A stretch of 64,000 nt of DNA, from the NCBI GenBank assembly GCA_958496175.1, contig OY292274.1:67528630-67592629 (forward strand), read 5' to 3'. The position numbers were made by a program, and so were the translations under genes. Source of the DNA: Sisyra terminalis. Taxonomy: Eukaryota > Arthropoda > Insecta > Neuroptera > Sisyridae. The notes beneath the pieces were generated by a model. The model was not told the origin of the DNA. It did not search any database and was given only the letters and a program-made list of their open reading frames with translations. Of the stretch, positions 1 to 11,060 are shown one piece after another (position 1 is the first letter of the stretch; each line of letters begins with the position of its first letter).

Positions 1-296
1 AATTTTAATACTATTATTATTACTACTACTATTACTTTTTTTCGTTAGTATTTCCTTATTGAGCAACTCTAAGGGTCTATTTACAACAATTTTGTAAAAA
101 AAAAACAAAAAGTTTACTGTAATATTCGAACCCACGCATCAGAATGTCAGACACTTAAGCCATTACGCTATTAACATCAACTATGTGGTTTATATATATA
201 AAAGGTTTATATTTCAAAGAGGCAATTTTTTAGACTTTAAATTGAATTTTCTGTGTTTTTTATCAGTTCAAATAAAAATATTTTTACAGATTATTT

Positions 297-632
297 TCCA
301 ACTTTAAATTACCTTTCCAATGATATATAACTCGCCTGTCTAAAGTAAAAAAAAATGTTTCATCCCTAGGGAATACCTTCCCTTATTATTTTTAAGGAAT
401 GATACGTAGCCTAACATATGTGAGAAATTGTGTTGTATCTTAATACCAAATTTCATTAAATTCGGTTGTTCCGTTCTTTAGTTAAATCGGGACACACAGA
501 CAGACAGACAGACAAATATTTTAAAAATGTTAAATTTGGAATTTGGGCCTCTTGAAACAAATATTTACCTTAAAATTGGGTTTAAAATCGAAATGTACAG
601 ACAGACGTAAGAATTCTATATTTGAGTGTAGA
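297..632 (-). mobile_element. Helitron-like element, 5' part
   Basis: On the minus strand it starts with TC (TCTACACTC...) directly after an A, as Helitrons do, and runs through a CTGTCTGTCTGT tract. It is nearly identical to the matching part of the 33636-34120 element. The 3' CTRR end seen there is not recognisable here, so this copy looks truncated. The tail also resembles RTE-type 3' sequence, so the class is not certain. Confidence 0.45.
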
Positions 633-1240
633 TTGTGAAAAGTCTCCATTGATCCATGTGTGCAAAAATGTTTTTTTTTTTTTAATTTTCTAGTAAAATG
701 GTTAGTTTTAGGAAAAAAGTTTTGAGACAAAAATTGTAGATCATGGAATTATCTATAAAAATTGTTTTTACTCTTTTTTTCATTACATTCACCATTTCTG
801 AGAAAAAAGGATTTAAAAAAATGTTAATAGATTGTGAAAAGTCTCCATTGATCCATGTGTGCAAAAATGTTTTTTTTTTTTAAATTTTCTTGTAAAATGG
901 TTAGTTTTAGGAAAAAAGTTTTCAGACAAAAATTGTAGATCATGGATTTATCTGTAAAAATTGTTCTGACTCTTTTTTTCATAACATTCACCATTTCTGA
1001 GAAAAAGGGATTTAAAAAAATACTTTAGTTAATAGATTGTGAAAAGTCTCCATTGATCCATGTGTGCAAAAATGTTTTTTTTTTTTTAAATTTCTAGCAA
1101 AATGGTTAGTTTTAGGAAAAAAGTTTTCTGACAAAAATTGTAGATCATGGAATTATCTATAAAAATTATTCTGACTCTTTTTTTCATAACATTCACCATT
1201 TCTGAGAAAAAGGGATTTAAAAATGTAATTTAGTTATATT
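631..1240. repeat. Three tandem copies of a ~200-bp hairpin repeat
   Basis: Units start at about 631, 830 and 1035, each opening with GATTGTGAAAAGTCTCCATT. Inside each unit AAATGGTTAGTTTTA and its inverted partner near ACCATTT flank AAAATTGTAGATCATGG, so each unit can fold into a hairpin. A single diverged unit lies at 25446-25680 and a partial inverted one at 1785-1890. Confidence 0.7.
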
Positions 1241-1951
1241 CTCTGCAACAGTGTTTCTTATCATAGCGTTAAGTGCATAACGAGGTGACAATGCACACCT
1301 ACAATATGGAGATGTGCATGGTATTGAGAATAAACATTGTCTCGCATACCTCATGCATCGATACAGTGAGAGGGAGCGAGACAGTAAATAGTATTTGGTG
1401 TATGCAACGAAGGTCGTGTGGCAATTTCAAAACAACATAATTGCATTAATGATTGAAATGTGTACTTATAGGAATATGATGAAATATATTAAAGAAATTC
1501 ATTTTAAATATCGCTCTTTATACAATGTTTAAAGCTGAACTGCAGTTCCATTTGGCCTTATGTATACCTATCTCTGCTATAACAGTACATAGTAAATCGT
1601 ATACACAATGTACATATACAATGGGCAAGTATATGGTGAGTCTTCAAAAGATCGATGTGTATATTGTATAGCCTATGCTATTACTCATAGCGACTGGGGG
1701 GACCAATGTTTGGTCCATCCGATTACAAATCCTACAATAGCGAATAGAGTACAAGGAAAGTAAATTTTGGAATCGTTTTTTCCCAAAAATGGTTAGTGTT
1801 ATGAAAAAAAATGTAAGGACAATTTTTATAGATAATTGCATGATCTACAATTTTTGTCTGAAAACTTTTTTCATAACACTAACCATTTCGCTGAAATATT
1901 AAAAAATATTTTTGCGAACTTGGATCTTCAAATTTTCAGTTTTATACAAGG
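1241..1951. other. Gene-free; transposon debris
   Basis: Contains a GTGAGAGGGAGCGAGACAG stretch typical of insect repeat debris, and at 1785-1890 an inverted hairpin fragment of the 631-1240 repeat. No credible exon was found. Confidence 0.4.
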
Positions 1952-1959
1952 GTGTATAT

Positions 1960-2861
1960 TAGACTGGGCCAAAAAAATAAACTATTTTTTTTTTGAACAG
2001 TATATCGAAAATATTGTTCAAGGTGACAAAAAAAAAATATCGGGAAAGTTTGAGCCCTTAATAATAATATTAAGAGGTTTATCATCTTTAATTTCGATTT
2101 TTTATTTGTGCTTTCATTTTTGCATCAATGCTGTCAAACTATCAAGGTAAAAAAAAATCATTTGCCCATATTTTTATAAAAAATTTAATTCCCTACAAAA
2201 AAGGTGTCTTTGAAAATTTTTGCCAGACACGCCGTTTCCGAATAATCAAGCTTCAGACATTGATATAATTTTTAGATTTATCTTCTTTATTTTGGAATTT
2301 TGTAACTAACGAGCAAATAAATATATAAAAATGAACATAATAGATTCTTGAAGGGAATTTAATGCTCTACGAAAAAGGTCTCTTAACATTTATATATAAA
2401 ATCACTCTTTCAAAATTGGTTCAACAACGAAAAAATCAATAATTTAATTTTTCTTTCAACTTTCATTGTGAATAACTTTTGAAAAAGTTATTTTATGTAA
2501 AAACCTAATAGACCTTTTTTGTAGAGAATTGAATTTCCTTCAAGAATCTATATTGTTCATTTCTATATATTTATTTATTCGTTAGTTACAAAATTCCAAA
2601 ATAAAGAAGATAAATCTAAAAATTATATCAATGTCTGAAGCTTAATTATTCGGAATGTGACGTGTCTGGCAAAAAATTTCAAAGAGACCTTTTTTGTAGG
2701 GAATTTAATTTTCTATAAATATATGTGTAGATGATTTTTTTTATCTTGATAGTTTGACAGCATTGACGCAAAAATGAAAGCACAAATAAAAAATCGAAAT
2801 TAGAGATAATAGACCTCTTAATATTCATATTAAAAATAGTCGATTTTTTTGGCCCAGTCTA
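1960..2861. mobile_element. Fold-back MITE family A, complete copy (A1)
   Basis: A 902-bp element begins TAGACTGGGCC and ends GGCCCAGTCTA. It is flanked by a perfect 8-bp direct repeat GTGTATAT (1952-1959 and 2862-2869). The two halves are inverted copies for most of their length, for example TTGGAATTTTGTAACTAACG near 2292 answered by CGTTAGTTACAAAATTCCAA near 2580. There is no coding capacity. The end type and 8-bp duplication suggest mobilisation by a hAT-type transposase. Confidence 0.8.
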
Positions 2862-2887
2862 GTGTATATCTAATTTGACCGGACTAT

Positions 2888-3739
2888 TAGGTGTACCAGA
2901 AAAGAATGTCGTTTTTAAACCAATAGTCATTCAATTGCCATTTATCTGCTTATAAGTTATTTCAAAGTGGTACTAAAGACATTTTATAATTAGCGTAATT
3001 AATCAACTTCGTAAAAATTACAAAAAAATTTTTATTCCGAAATCTATATATTAAAATGGTAAGACTAAAAACCCGAAAGAATATTAATTCGGTATTGTAT
3101 GTTCTTTGAGTTTCACAGGATAGCAACTCAAAGTTGTTACCAAAAACATTTTCAATGTTTATTAAAAGTGAATTAGAAATTCATTAATGCCAAATGAGAT
3201 TTTATAAGTTCAAATTCGATCATTTTCATTTTTGCAACTGGTACCAACAAAATATGACAAAAAATTTAACCAATAAAAAGTTAAGAGGGGAAATGGTACC
3301 AAATGTATGCCAAAAAGTCAAAGAGCTGTTAAATAATTTCAATCAATTTTAATCTATGGACCAAATATTAACAGAAAAAATGCTATGTTGCAAAATGGGT
3401 AATGCAAGAAAAAAAGTGCTGGAAAAAACTAATTAATTAAGGGGGAGGTAATATTGCTATACCCATCAGAATCGTCCAAAGTTATTTCATCGGATTTCTT
3501 TATTTCAATCGTTACTGAAATCATTATTGAAAGCTTAAGTGATGTTCAAAATTTTTTGATATTGTCCTTAGTAATCTATTGATTTTTACTAATATGGCCT
3601 TAAAAATTTGCACTTTTTGATGCCAAAACGTTGATACTATTAGGGCAGATTATATCACTGATTTAAAATCATCAGTGGTAACAAAATTTTGAGTTTTAAT
3701 TGTACATGGAAAAAACGACATTCTCTTCTGGTACTCCTA
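2888..3739. mobile_element. Non-autonomous DNA transposon with ~29-bp inverted ends
   Basis: AGGTGTACCAGAAAAGAATG at 2889 is answered by an inverted match ending GGTACTCCTA near 3739; about 26 of 29 bases agree. The inside has no long ORF. A clear target duplication was not resolved, so the superfamily is open. Confidence 0.55.
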
Positions 3740-4538
3740 TTATTATATAGTGACACTTTATGTATTTATTTTATTTTTTTATTTTATTTTTTTATTTTAT
3801 TTTATTTTATTTAACAAAAGAACGCCTTTTTTTTTCTTAAGGGGATGTTTGGCTTTTTACGTAAAGTTTTGTAATAGTTCCCTGAATATCAAGTATATAA
3901 AGTTAACTTTTTAGCAGCTTTAAAGCGTATGGTATAAGTTATGGTCCACGGAAAATATATGGCAGTAGTGATTATTATTTTATAACAATATTCTCTAAAT
4001 CATACGTAAAAATCAGCTTTAGAACTTAAGAAAATTTAGGTCTAAGAAAAGCACCGGCTACCTGTTAATTGGTCTTCGGCCGAAGGTAACAAATAGGTAC
4101 CCATACACTTAAAGTTCATACTTTCTCAACTTAATCCCATAAATTTGGTAAGGATAAATAAATAAGCAAGGATTATTTTCAAGAAGTATAACAACTGCGT
4201 TAAGGCCATAGTTTGGTACGCCCTCTATTGGCAAATTCCGGTTTTATATTAACACACCTAGCAAATGCCTTTAACCATGATTATTGCCATTAAAGTTAGT
4301 TTCAGTTGGCTTTGAATTCGAGGTCTAAATTCAGCCGTTTTCTTTTTCCCTCATCAGTAAATTTATACACTTATCCTTTACGTTTCCAAAAACTTCTTGA
4401 TTTCCAATTTAAAAAGTTCGATTTCCGTTTCAATCAGCCCATTGTATCGTTGCAGTGCCGCAATTGTTACACCCAAATGTTCTGAAATTCTACCAAAAAA
4501 AAGAAGTGACAATCAAACTGTTTTTTTACGTCATAAAA
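3740..4538. other. Gene-free stretch 3' of the coiled-coil gene
   Basis: Holds an ATTTTATTTT-type simple repeat (3765-3811) and AT-rich single-copy-looking sequence, then the 3' flank of the minus-strand gene. I saw no AATAAA on the minus strand just downstream of the stop at 4539. Confidence 0.4.
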
Positions 4539-7500
4539 TCAATCGTACAATGTTCGTTTTTCATTCAAAAATCCCATCAGTTTTTTGTAGCTATCATCCA
4601 ACTGTTTTATTTTCCATTCTTGTCGTAATTTATCAATTTGTGTACCAATGATCATTTCTCTTTCCTGCGGAAATAAAAAAAATCAAGTCGCTTTATAATT
4701 AAAGAGCACATCCAACGCCTACTAGTTTTGGAGCGGTCACTTTGACCACTCGGCCACCAGTAGATTCAGGCTTTAATTTACAAAAAAAAAAGTTTATAGA
4801 TATTTCACCATTTGAGCCTCCAGGTGATCTTTGTTGACATTTTCCACATATTTCAACACCAAATTTTGGGCTTCGTTGATTCTCGAAAAGTGGCCTCGCC
4901 AAAGTGTACCAACGTCACACACAAACTTAAAGACTGTCTGAAGTCTATCGTGAAATTCACCAAATTCAACTTCCCAAAGAGCCTTTTTTTAAAAAAATAA
5001 AAATGAAAAGAATAGAAAATGGTGCTTTTTTTCGTTATCGTACCTCGATTTTTTGAAGCGTAAAAGTTTGTTGTAAATTATATTTTAGATCTTTGATCGA
5101 TGTTTTGGAGCTGCGCGATGAGTCCTCGAAGATCAATTCGTTGTCCTCCTCTTCAATTTCGGGTAAGGCCTGATCGATATCTTCCTCGATCGTTGGCTCG
5201 TTAACCGTTTGATTCATGGCAAATTTGATGAAGCCAATTAAATCTTTGGAACAACTAACTGAAAAATAATATCCGATAGTTTTGCCATTTTCAAACAAAA
5301 ATATTCGTGACGTACTACCCAGATACGTATTTCGATTGCCAGGCAATCTTCTTCAGTGGTCATCAAGTAGTTTGGATCACTCCGTAACTGCTTTGTGATG
5401 ATTCATGTGAATCATACGAAAAGAGTGATCCAAACTACTTGATGACCTCTGAGGAAGATTGCTTGGCAATCGAAATACGTGTCTTTTTTAGATGTGAATA
5501 TACATGCTAAAGAAAAACGATATCCAGGCCTCTGGAGGCCTCTGGATAAGAAAAACATTACCTAGAAGATCAATAGTTTTGTTCAATTCGTCGATCCACT
5601 GTTCCAAATAAATGGAGTCGATAGGCGTTTGGGGTTGTTTATGTCTCACAGATTCAATGTCGAAGTGACAAAGCGTTTCTCGCGTTAGTGTCTCATCATC
5701 GAATGCAGAAATTGAATTTTTTAAAATGGATCTCTCATCTTGAATGGTTGGATCGTCTGGAAAACTAGATCCAGAAAATTAAAAAAAAAAAGAAAAAAAC
5801 CAACCACCACCAAGCGCCACCTGCAGCTTTTATCCATCTTTTTTGACGCATGCTTACGATCGTAATAGATATAATCGATAGTTTCCAAATGTTTTTTTAT
5901 GTCAAAATTGCATTGCACTATTAACTTCATTCTAATATCCTCGTACAATCGATGATTTCCCAGAATGTTTTGATTGATTTTCTGAATGGGAAAAATCGAA
6001 TTTTCAATTAGTCGCGATGGATATTATCGACGTATACCTCTTCTTAGTTCTTACCATAATTTGATGATCGAAAAAAGTTTGCATGTCCAGTGGCGTTAAG
6101 AAAGCGTTCTTCCATACTTCCATGTAATACTTTTGGAGAACCTTTTTCAATTTTTCCCTTCGATTTTGCTCGATTTGCTTAAGTCTTTCGTGATAGTTTT
6201 CAATTTCGATGATCACCAGGTCGTAAATTTCGGCCATTTGAAAGACACATAGTGGGAAATTTTCGGGTTTTAATTTTGTAGCCTATTTGGGAGAAAAGAT
6301 TAAAGATTTGAATAGGTTAACGAAGTTAAGGGGTCGTGGTTTGAAAAAAAAAAATTAAAAATATTGTTGGAATCTATAATTCTGCTTTGCAGGACCGGAT
6401 TTAAATGAAAAGAAGTCTAGTCTTTTTTTTCTCTTAATAGGAAAATTTTCTACTTTTTCCTCTTATTTGGACAATTTAAATCAACACCTGTTGATATATA
6501 CCAAGATAGAGTGTCAAAAATTTAATTATTAAGTTTCCTGCCATTTCCATTGTAGATCTTTTTTGTTTTTTAAGTTACTCCATAAGAAAAAGACAGCTGA
6601 AACACAAGGCTTATAAAATACACAGGTGGCCTCATGGTGGCTTCGTGACGTATCCAGAAGAAATTCGTACATATCTTCAGACTAATTCAATTTCAAAATT
6701 CTTCGTATGACGTCATTTTTTTTTCTAATGGAGCAGAAACAGAACAGACCAAAATAAATTAATAGTAGGCAAAATAATAAAGGAAAAATAATTTACTGAT
6801 GATCTCAGGTCGGGAAGAGAGAGGGGGTGAGTTTTTAAGGGTAAAAAATGGTTTATCTCGATTTCCGGTAAAACTACAAGTCCTATGAGAAAAAGTTAAA
6901 CAAAAAAGTTGTAGATAACAAAAAGATCTACAACTTTTGTATTGAAAATTTTTCACATAACCTCGAAATTTATGTGATCAACTTTGTTATTTGAATTTTT
7001 CACATAAATGTTGAGGTTATGTGAAAAAAGTTTACGAACAAAAGTTCTAGATCTTTTTGTTACCTACAACTTTGCTGTTTAACTTTTTCTCATAGGACTT
7101 GTAGTTTTGCCGGAAATCGAGGTAAACCGTTTTTTACCCTTAAAAACTCACCCCCTCCCCCATGCCGGCGAAAGATCGCCCCTCAAATTATTTTTTCCTT
7201 AATTTTTCTTTATATTCTCTTCCTTTTCCAATGGGTTCATCTTACTATAATTTGTTCACTTTTTTCCATTTTCAAACGTTTCTCTTCTGGTCTAAAAACT
7301 CTCTAAGTCTTAGTTAGAAAATGGCGTCGCGACGCCATTATGACTCCATTCCATTTCAGGGAAAATTATTTGATGAATTCGTTTGTATTTTAGTGCCTCT
7401 GATTTCTTTGTATGATAAATTAGCTGATACCCGCGACTTCATCAGTGTGGCTCTGTTAAAGTTGACTGGATTTTTTTTATTATATATATAGGTATATACC

Positions 7501-9437
7501 TATGATTTTGTTGGTTCTATTCAAGGTTTGTAGTACTCAAGGTTGCTCCATTAGAAAAAAAAATGACGTCATACGAAGAATTTTGAAATTGAATCAGTCT
7601 GAGGATATCTACGAATTTCTTCTGGATACGTCACATTGCGTCACAAAGCCACCATGAGGCCACGTGTGTATTTTATAAACCTTGGGTTCTACTAAAGTAT
7701 GTGATCATGGAAATTTTTCCATAAAAAAGTTGTTAAAATTATAGGTTAAATGTATTTCCCTTATATACAACGTTTTATGATATGAGAATTATTGATTTAT
7801 CTCCAAATATTAATTTCAGGGACCGTTCATAAAATACATTCGCATACAAGGGGGGTAAAGGGTCTTGCTGAGTGTGACAAGATAAGACAGGGGAACGGGG
7901 GGGGGGGGGGGTCTTCGGTAACGTAACGTTCGCCGTTCGTCAAAAAATTTTAAATTAATATTTCTTTCGACTATTTTTCTTTTTCAATTTTTATCATGAT
8001 AAAAAGTCATTCATTTCGTATTTTAGTAAATATTAAATATATGAAGTTTTTAAATATATAGAAATTTGTGCACTTTTAATTGAAATTTATCATATTCAGG
8101 GGGGGGTCTTAGTTTTGTGACGAAATATTTCTAGGAGGGTCACAGAAAGTGTGACACAGCCATGACAATGGGGGGAAGGTGGTCAAAACAAGCTTATTTT
8201 AGCATGACGTATTTTATGAACGGCCCCTGATCAAAATCAGTAATTTAAACGAACTAAACGGATACGTTCTATACTTTAAACCTGTAATGGCGAATATATG
8301 ATCCGTGGATCACAATTGACCCACGTAAGTATTTTAATTGACCCACAATAACTAGACAACCATTTTTTATGTTTGTAAAAAGAGAAATCCATAGTACTTT
8401 AATCGTCCCCTCTTTGTTTGGGGTATTAATGATCCACGAGTTGGTACTAAAAATTTTTTTTGACCCACATCTCAAAAAAGTTCACTATCCCTGCGTTAAG
8501 TGTGACACGGCGTGACAATGGGGGGAAGGGGCCAGAAAAAGCTTATTTTAGTGTGACGTATTTTATGAACGACCCCTGATCAAAATCAGTAATTTAAACG
8601 AACTAAACGGATACGATCAATGCTTTAAACCAGTATTGGTGAATCGATGATCCGTGGATCACAATTGACCCACGTAAGCATTTTAATTGACCTACAATAA
8701 CTAGACAACCATTTGTTATGTTTGTAAAAAGAGACATCCATAGTACTTTAATCGTCCCCTCTTTGTTTGGGGTATTAGTGGCCCACGAGTTGGTACTAAA
8801 AAAATTTGGTCCACATCTCAAAAAGGTTCACCATGCCTGCTTTATACTATCAATAGATAAGTCCTGGAAAATATTCCATTGGAAATAGTTCCAAACCAGA
8901 ATGACCCCTTAAGAACGGCAAATACTACGTGTACATTATCGGGCGTTAAAATAAGGTCTTCCACAATTCCACATATCTTATTGCGAAGCTCAATTGCAAT
9001 TGCTTTGATTTCTTCACTGCGTAACCGTACATCATTCCCGATTTCCTCATTCACCTTCTCCATGTCCACGTGCATGTTTTCGACCAGATCATGATGCCGC
9101 TGTTCACGACATGCCAAAAACGCGTGCAATCTTTCCGATTTTCGATAGTTTGGTTCTGAAATACAACAATGGGATTAGGGACCGAAAATTTTCGATTGTT
9201 TAATTCACAGGAACACCGACTCCAGTCGACGGGAAGATTTCGCACGTCACACGCGTCGTTCGATTCTCTGGCGTAGTTTTTTTGCGTAACGATATTAAGT
9301 TCATTCGAGACATACGAAACGGCCCGCTGCAGACGGAATCCATCTTTTGCTTTTCTCAAATCGATACTATCGGTGATGTCCCAATACTCCACTTTCGATT
9401 GATCTAAAGTGTACAAGGAACTTCCCGTGGAGTACAT
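4539..9437 (-). CDS. CCDC180-like coiled-coil protein (DUF4455 region), eight coding exons
   Basis: Exons: 9437-9221, 9155-8935, 6282-6055, 5981-5858, 5756-5562, 5258-5044, 4982-4809, 4664-4539 (TGA). The last six join in phase with GTAAGA, GTAAGC, GTAATG, GTACGA and GTGAAA donors, giving 353 residues; the first two add 146, for about 499. The protein is largely helical and charged. The stretch LTPLDMQTFFDHQIMKINQN followed by ILGNHRLYEDI matches the DUF4455 pattern of CCDC180-type proteins (a pair of residues binding 'xxIxxxNxxxLxNRR'). An acidic low-complexity loop (ALPEIEEEDNELIFEDSS) lies in the sixth exon. Family members are ciliary or sperm-flagellar coiled coils by general knowledge; no catalytic motif is seen. 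Vertebrate CCDC180 is much longer, so this is a short form or a diverged paralogue. The first join uses a weak donor (A|GTCGGT), because the nicer T|GTGAAT donor would create TAA; the first two exons could therefore belong to another transcript. Confidence 0.6.
5290..5487. mobile_element. Fold-back MITE family G inside an intron of the coiled-coil gene
   Basis: Left and right arms are inverted copies around CAAACTACTTGATGACC. It lies in the intron between 5259 and 5561. Each arm carries the hairpin motif GATTGC-loop-GCAATC followed by GAAATACG. Other copies: 24884-25110, 30622-31005, 31375-31615, and pieces at 41636-42420. Confidence 0.7.
6605..7686. mobile_element. Nested fold-back elements in the large intron
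   Basis: Outer arms 6605-6735 and 7549-7686 are inverted copies; each carries ATGACGTCATACGAAG or its complement beside a (T/A)n tract and TCCATTAG. Between them sits a second fold-back (about 6778-7200) with arms containing GGTAAAACTACAAGTCC and GGACTTGTAGTTTTGCC. A Helitron-like end at 7420 is also inserted. A diverged fragment of the outer arm lies at 32828-32860. Confidence 0.65.
7420..7530 (-). mobile_element. Helitron-like 3' end
   Basis: On the minus strand the sequence reads GAAGTCGCGGGTATCAGCTAA followed by T, fitting a CTRR-T terminus. It is related to the ends at 33636 and 17451. Only about 110 bp are recognisable. Confidence 0.4.
7817..8229. mobile_element. MITE family F with CAGGG...CCCTG ends
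   Basis: Begins CAGGGACCGTTCATAAAATA and ends TATTTTATGAACGGCCCCTG, giving imperfect inverted ends of about 20 bp. It contains G-runs (one of 12 G near 7899). A second copy is at 23054-23394 and a right-hand fragment at 8494-8578. No 8-bp duplication is seen. Confidence 0.6.
8282..8839. mobile_element. Two copies of a ~210-bp hAT-like MITE in a local duplication
   Basis: Copies at 8282-8493 and 8631-8839 share GATCCGTGGATCACAATTGA and an end reading TTCACCATGCCTG. The second copy is flanked by CTTTAAAC and CTTTATAC (7 of 8 match). The first has the same left flank, but its right side runs straight into a fragment of family F (8494-8578) and a copy of the spacer, so the whole block was duplicated with a period near 349 bp. 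Confidence 0.6.
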
Positions 9438-9650
9438 TTCATTTGGCCTGTTCGGTACGATAAAAGATCAAAAGGATTTTTTTTTTCAAGGAAAATAAAG
9501 ATTAGATAACATGTCAAAAAAAAAACCCCGGAAAAATGACACTTACGTTTCCAGGGTTTTTGCGTGTATAATATTAATTTTCACAAAATCCCCATATAGT
9601 CCAAGCGGCGACCGCCGTAAAAGGGTGGTCGACCAGAATAAGTACAAAAA
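9438..9650 (-). other. Probable 5' UTR of the coiled-coil gene with a spliced leader exon
   Basis: An exon ending at 9547 has a strong donor (AAAC|GTAAGT), and the next exon begins after CGAACAG at 9447. The frame that would join them is open back to TAATAA near 9655 but has no ATG, so I place the start at ATG 9437. The upstream edge (transcription start) cannot be fixed. Confidence 0.4.
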
Positions 9651-10620
9651 TATATTTTATTAATTTTTGGATATTAGATGAATAATAAACCATTGGTCTG
9701 TTAGCCTTTGACACGTCCAATTTTTTTTTTTTTTAATAAAATTTCTAATTTATTTTTTCGTAAAATCGATCTACATAACATAAGCATAATTTTTCAGTTT
9801 ACGATAGCGTTTTTACTAGATAAATACAAAATTTCAAGTCTGGCGCTGTTGGTCTTGACGCAACTGTGTGTCAGACCGCCCCCCAACAAAGTTATTACCA
9901 CAACAAATTTTCTATACAAGGTATAAGAAAAAATTGAACGTCAAAATTTTTATTTTTTATTCCTCTTTCGAGTAGAATTGGTCTGGCACGTTCATACTGG
10001 CCCAAAATTCTGCCAGACCAAGATTAAGTAAAGTTCTTCTCTGCTATTATAAAAGTATTTACGTTGATAATTTGTTTACTCATTCATAAAGGAGGTGAAA
10101 AAAGTATTTAACAAGTATACAACAAGCTTTATTAAGCTCATGTCAAAGCATCGACGTAGTCAGAAATTTATTATTATTCTAAATCATAAAAAATCCTGTG
10201 AAAGATTTATTCTGTTCTTACGAAACTGTCAATAAATTTTTCGTGAAATAGTTACTATACCATTAAAAAAGAGTTAATTCAACAGGATTTTCTTCCCTTA
10301 CAAATCAAATATATTTTTTTAAAAATTAGCTGAAGAGACTAGAATTATATAGTAGCAAATAGAATTAAGGTAAAAAAACACGCTTGATAAACAATACATT
10401 AATTAAACTAACATAAAATTTTCAAGACCATAAATCTTGAGAAAAAAAAAACTATTTTTTTCTCCTTTTACTATTATACGACAATTGGGTTTGTGAACAT
10501 TTTTTTTTTTTTTGATAAATGGAAAGATCATATATAAGTTTTATAGTAAAACTATTTTTTGTCTTTCTATTTCGCAATAATTTAAAAGTTATTTCAAAAT
10601 AAAAATTAATTTTTGAATCT
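9651..10620. other. Gene-free AT-rich stretch
   Basis: Poly(T)/poly(A) runs and unique-looking AT-rich sequence; this would include the promoter region of the minus-strand coiled-coil gene. No TATA box or initiator could be picked with any certainty. Confidence 0.35.
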
Positions 10621-10639
10621 AGTATCGAAGACACGCCGA

Positions 10640-11060
10640 CAGTTCCCGAAAAAACCCGAGCGCGTGTGACGTCATAATGTTAGTTGTCACTCATTGCAGT
10701 TGATACTGAAATAATAAGTACAGTGTTTTGATTGATTTAATTCTGTTGTGATAGTTAAATATTGAAATTTATATTGAAAATGTCGAACCTTAAAAGTTAT
10801 CGTTCTTGTTTTGTACCATTATGTGCGAATACTACAAAAACCACTCCTAACAAAATGTTTTTAAATGTTCCCCAAGATGGCAAACGTCGAAATAAATTTA
10901 TAATATTTATAAATAAATAACTAACGACTCGTTTTTTAAGCAATAAATTTTCAATATTATTGTCTAGTCACGTGTAATAGATGTAAACGCTGTACTGTTA
11001 TTAAATAGCTATAACATTATGACGTCACAACTATGGTGACCACTCATGGCGCGTTTATAG
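10640..11060 (+). mobile_element. Small element carrying a truncated THAP-domain ORF
   Basis: GTGACGTCATAATGTTA at 10666-10682 is repeated inverted at 11012-11028, both beside GC-richer edges, which suggests a short element of about 400 bp with subterminal inverted repeats. The only ORF is the THAP fragment at 10780-10920. True ends and a target duplication could not be fixed. Confidence 0.5.
10780..10920 (+). CDS. THAP zinc-finger N-terminal fragment (46 aa)
   Basis: Reads MSNLKSYRSCFVPLCANTTK then MFLNVPQDGKRRNKF before a stop. The C-x4-C pair (C10, C15) followed by 'FxxVPxDxxxRxx' is the start of a THAP domain, a C2CH DNA-binding module found in P-element-type transposases and host proteins. 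The family needs about 80-90 residues including a Trp and a second C/H pair, and all of that is missing. So this is a broken or trimmed domain, possibly a transposase remnant. Whether it is translated is unknown; it has an ordinary ATG and lies between the inverted repeats. Confidence 0.5.
   Translation: MSNLKSYRSCFVPLCANTTKTTPNKMFLNVPQDGKRRNKFIIFINK

Noticed and set aside
5442..5482. A fully canonical hammerhead ribozyme
   Set aside because: Held back to 'hammerhead-like': there is an extra A between CTGAGGA and the stem, the stem after GAAA has no room for a loop, and the first core C is not constant.
8935..9437. A separate tektin-like gene for the two 5' exons
   Set aside because: The coiled-coil character suggested a tektin, but the tektin signature is absent, and phase and strand fit joining to the downstream DUF4455-like exons.
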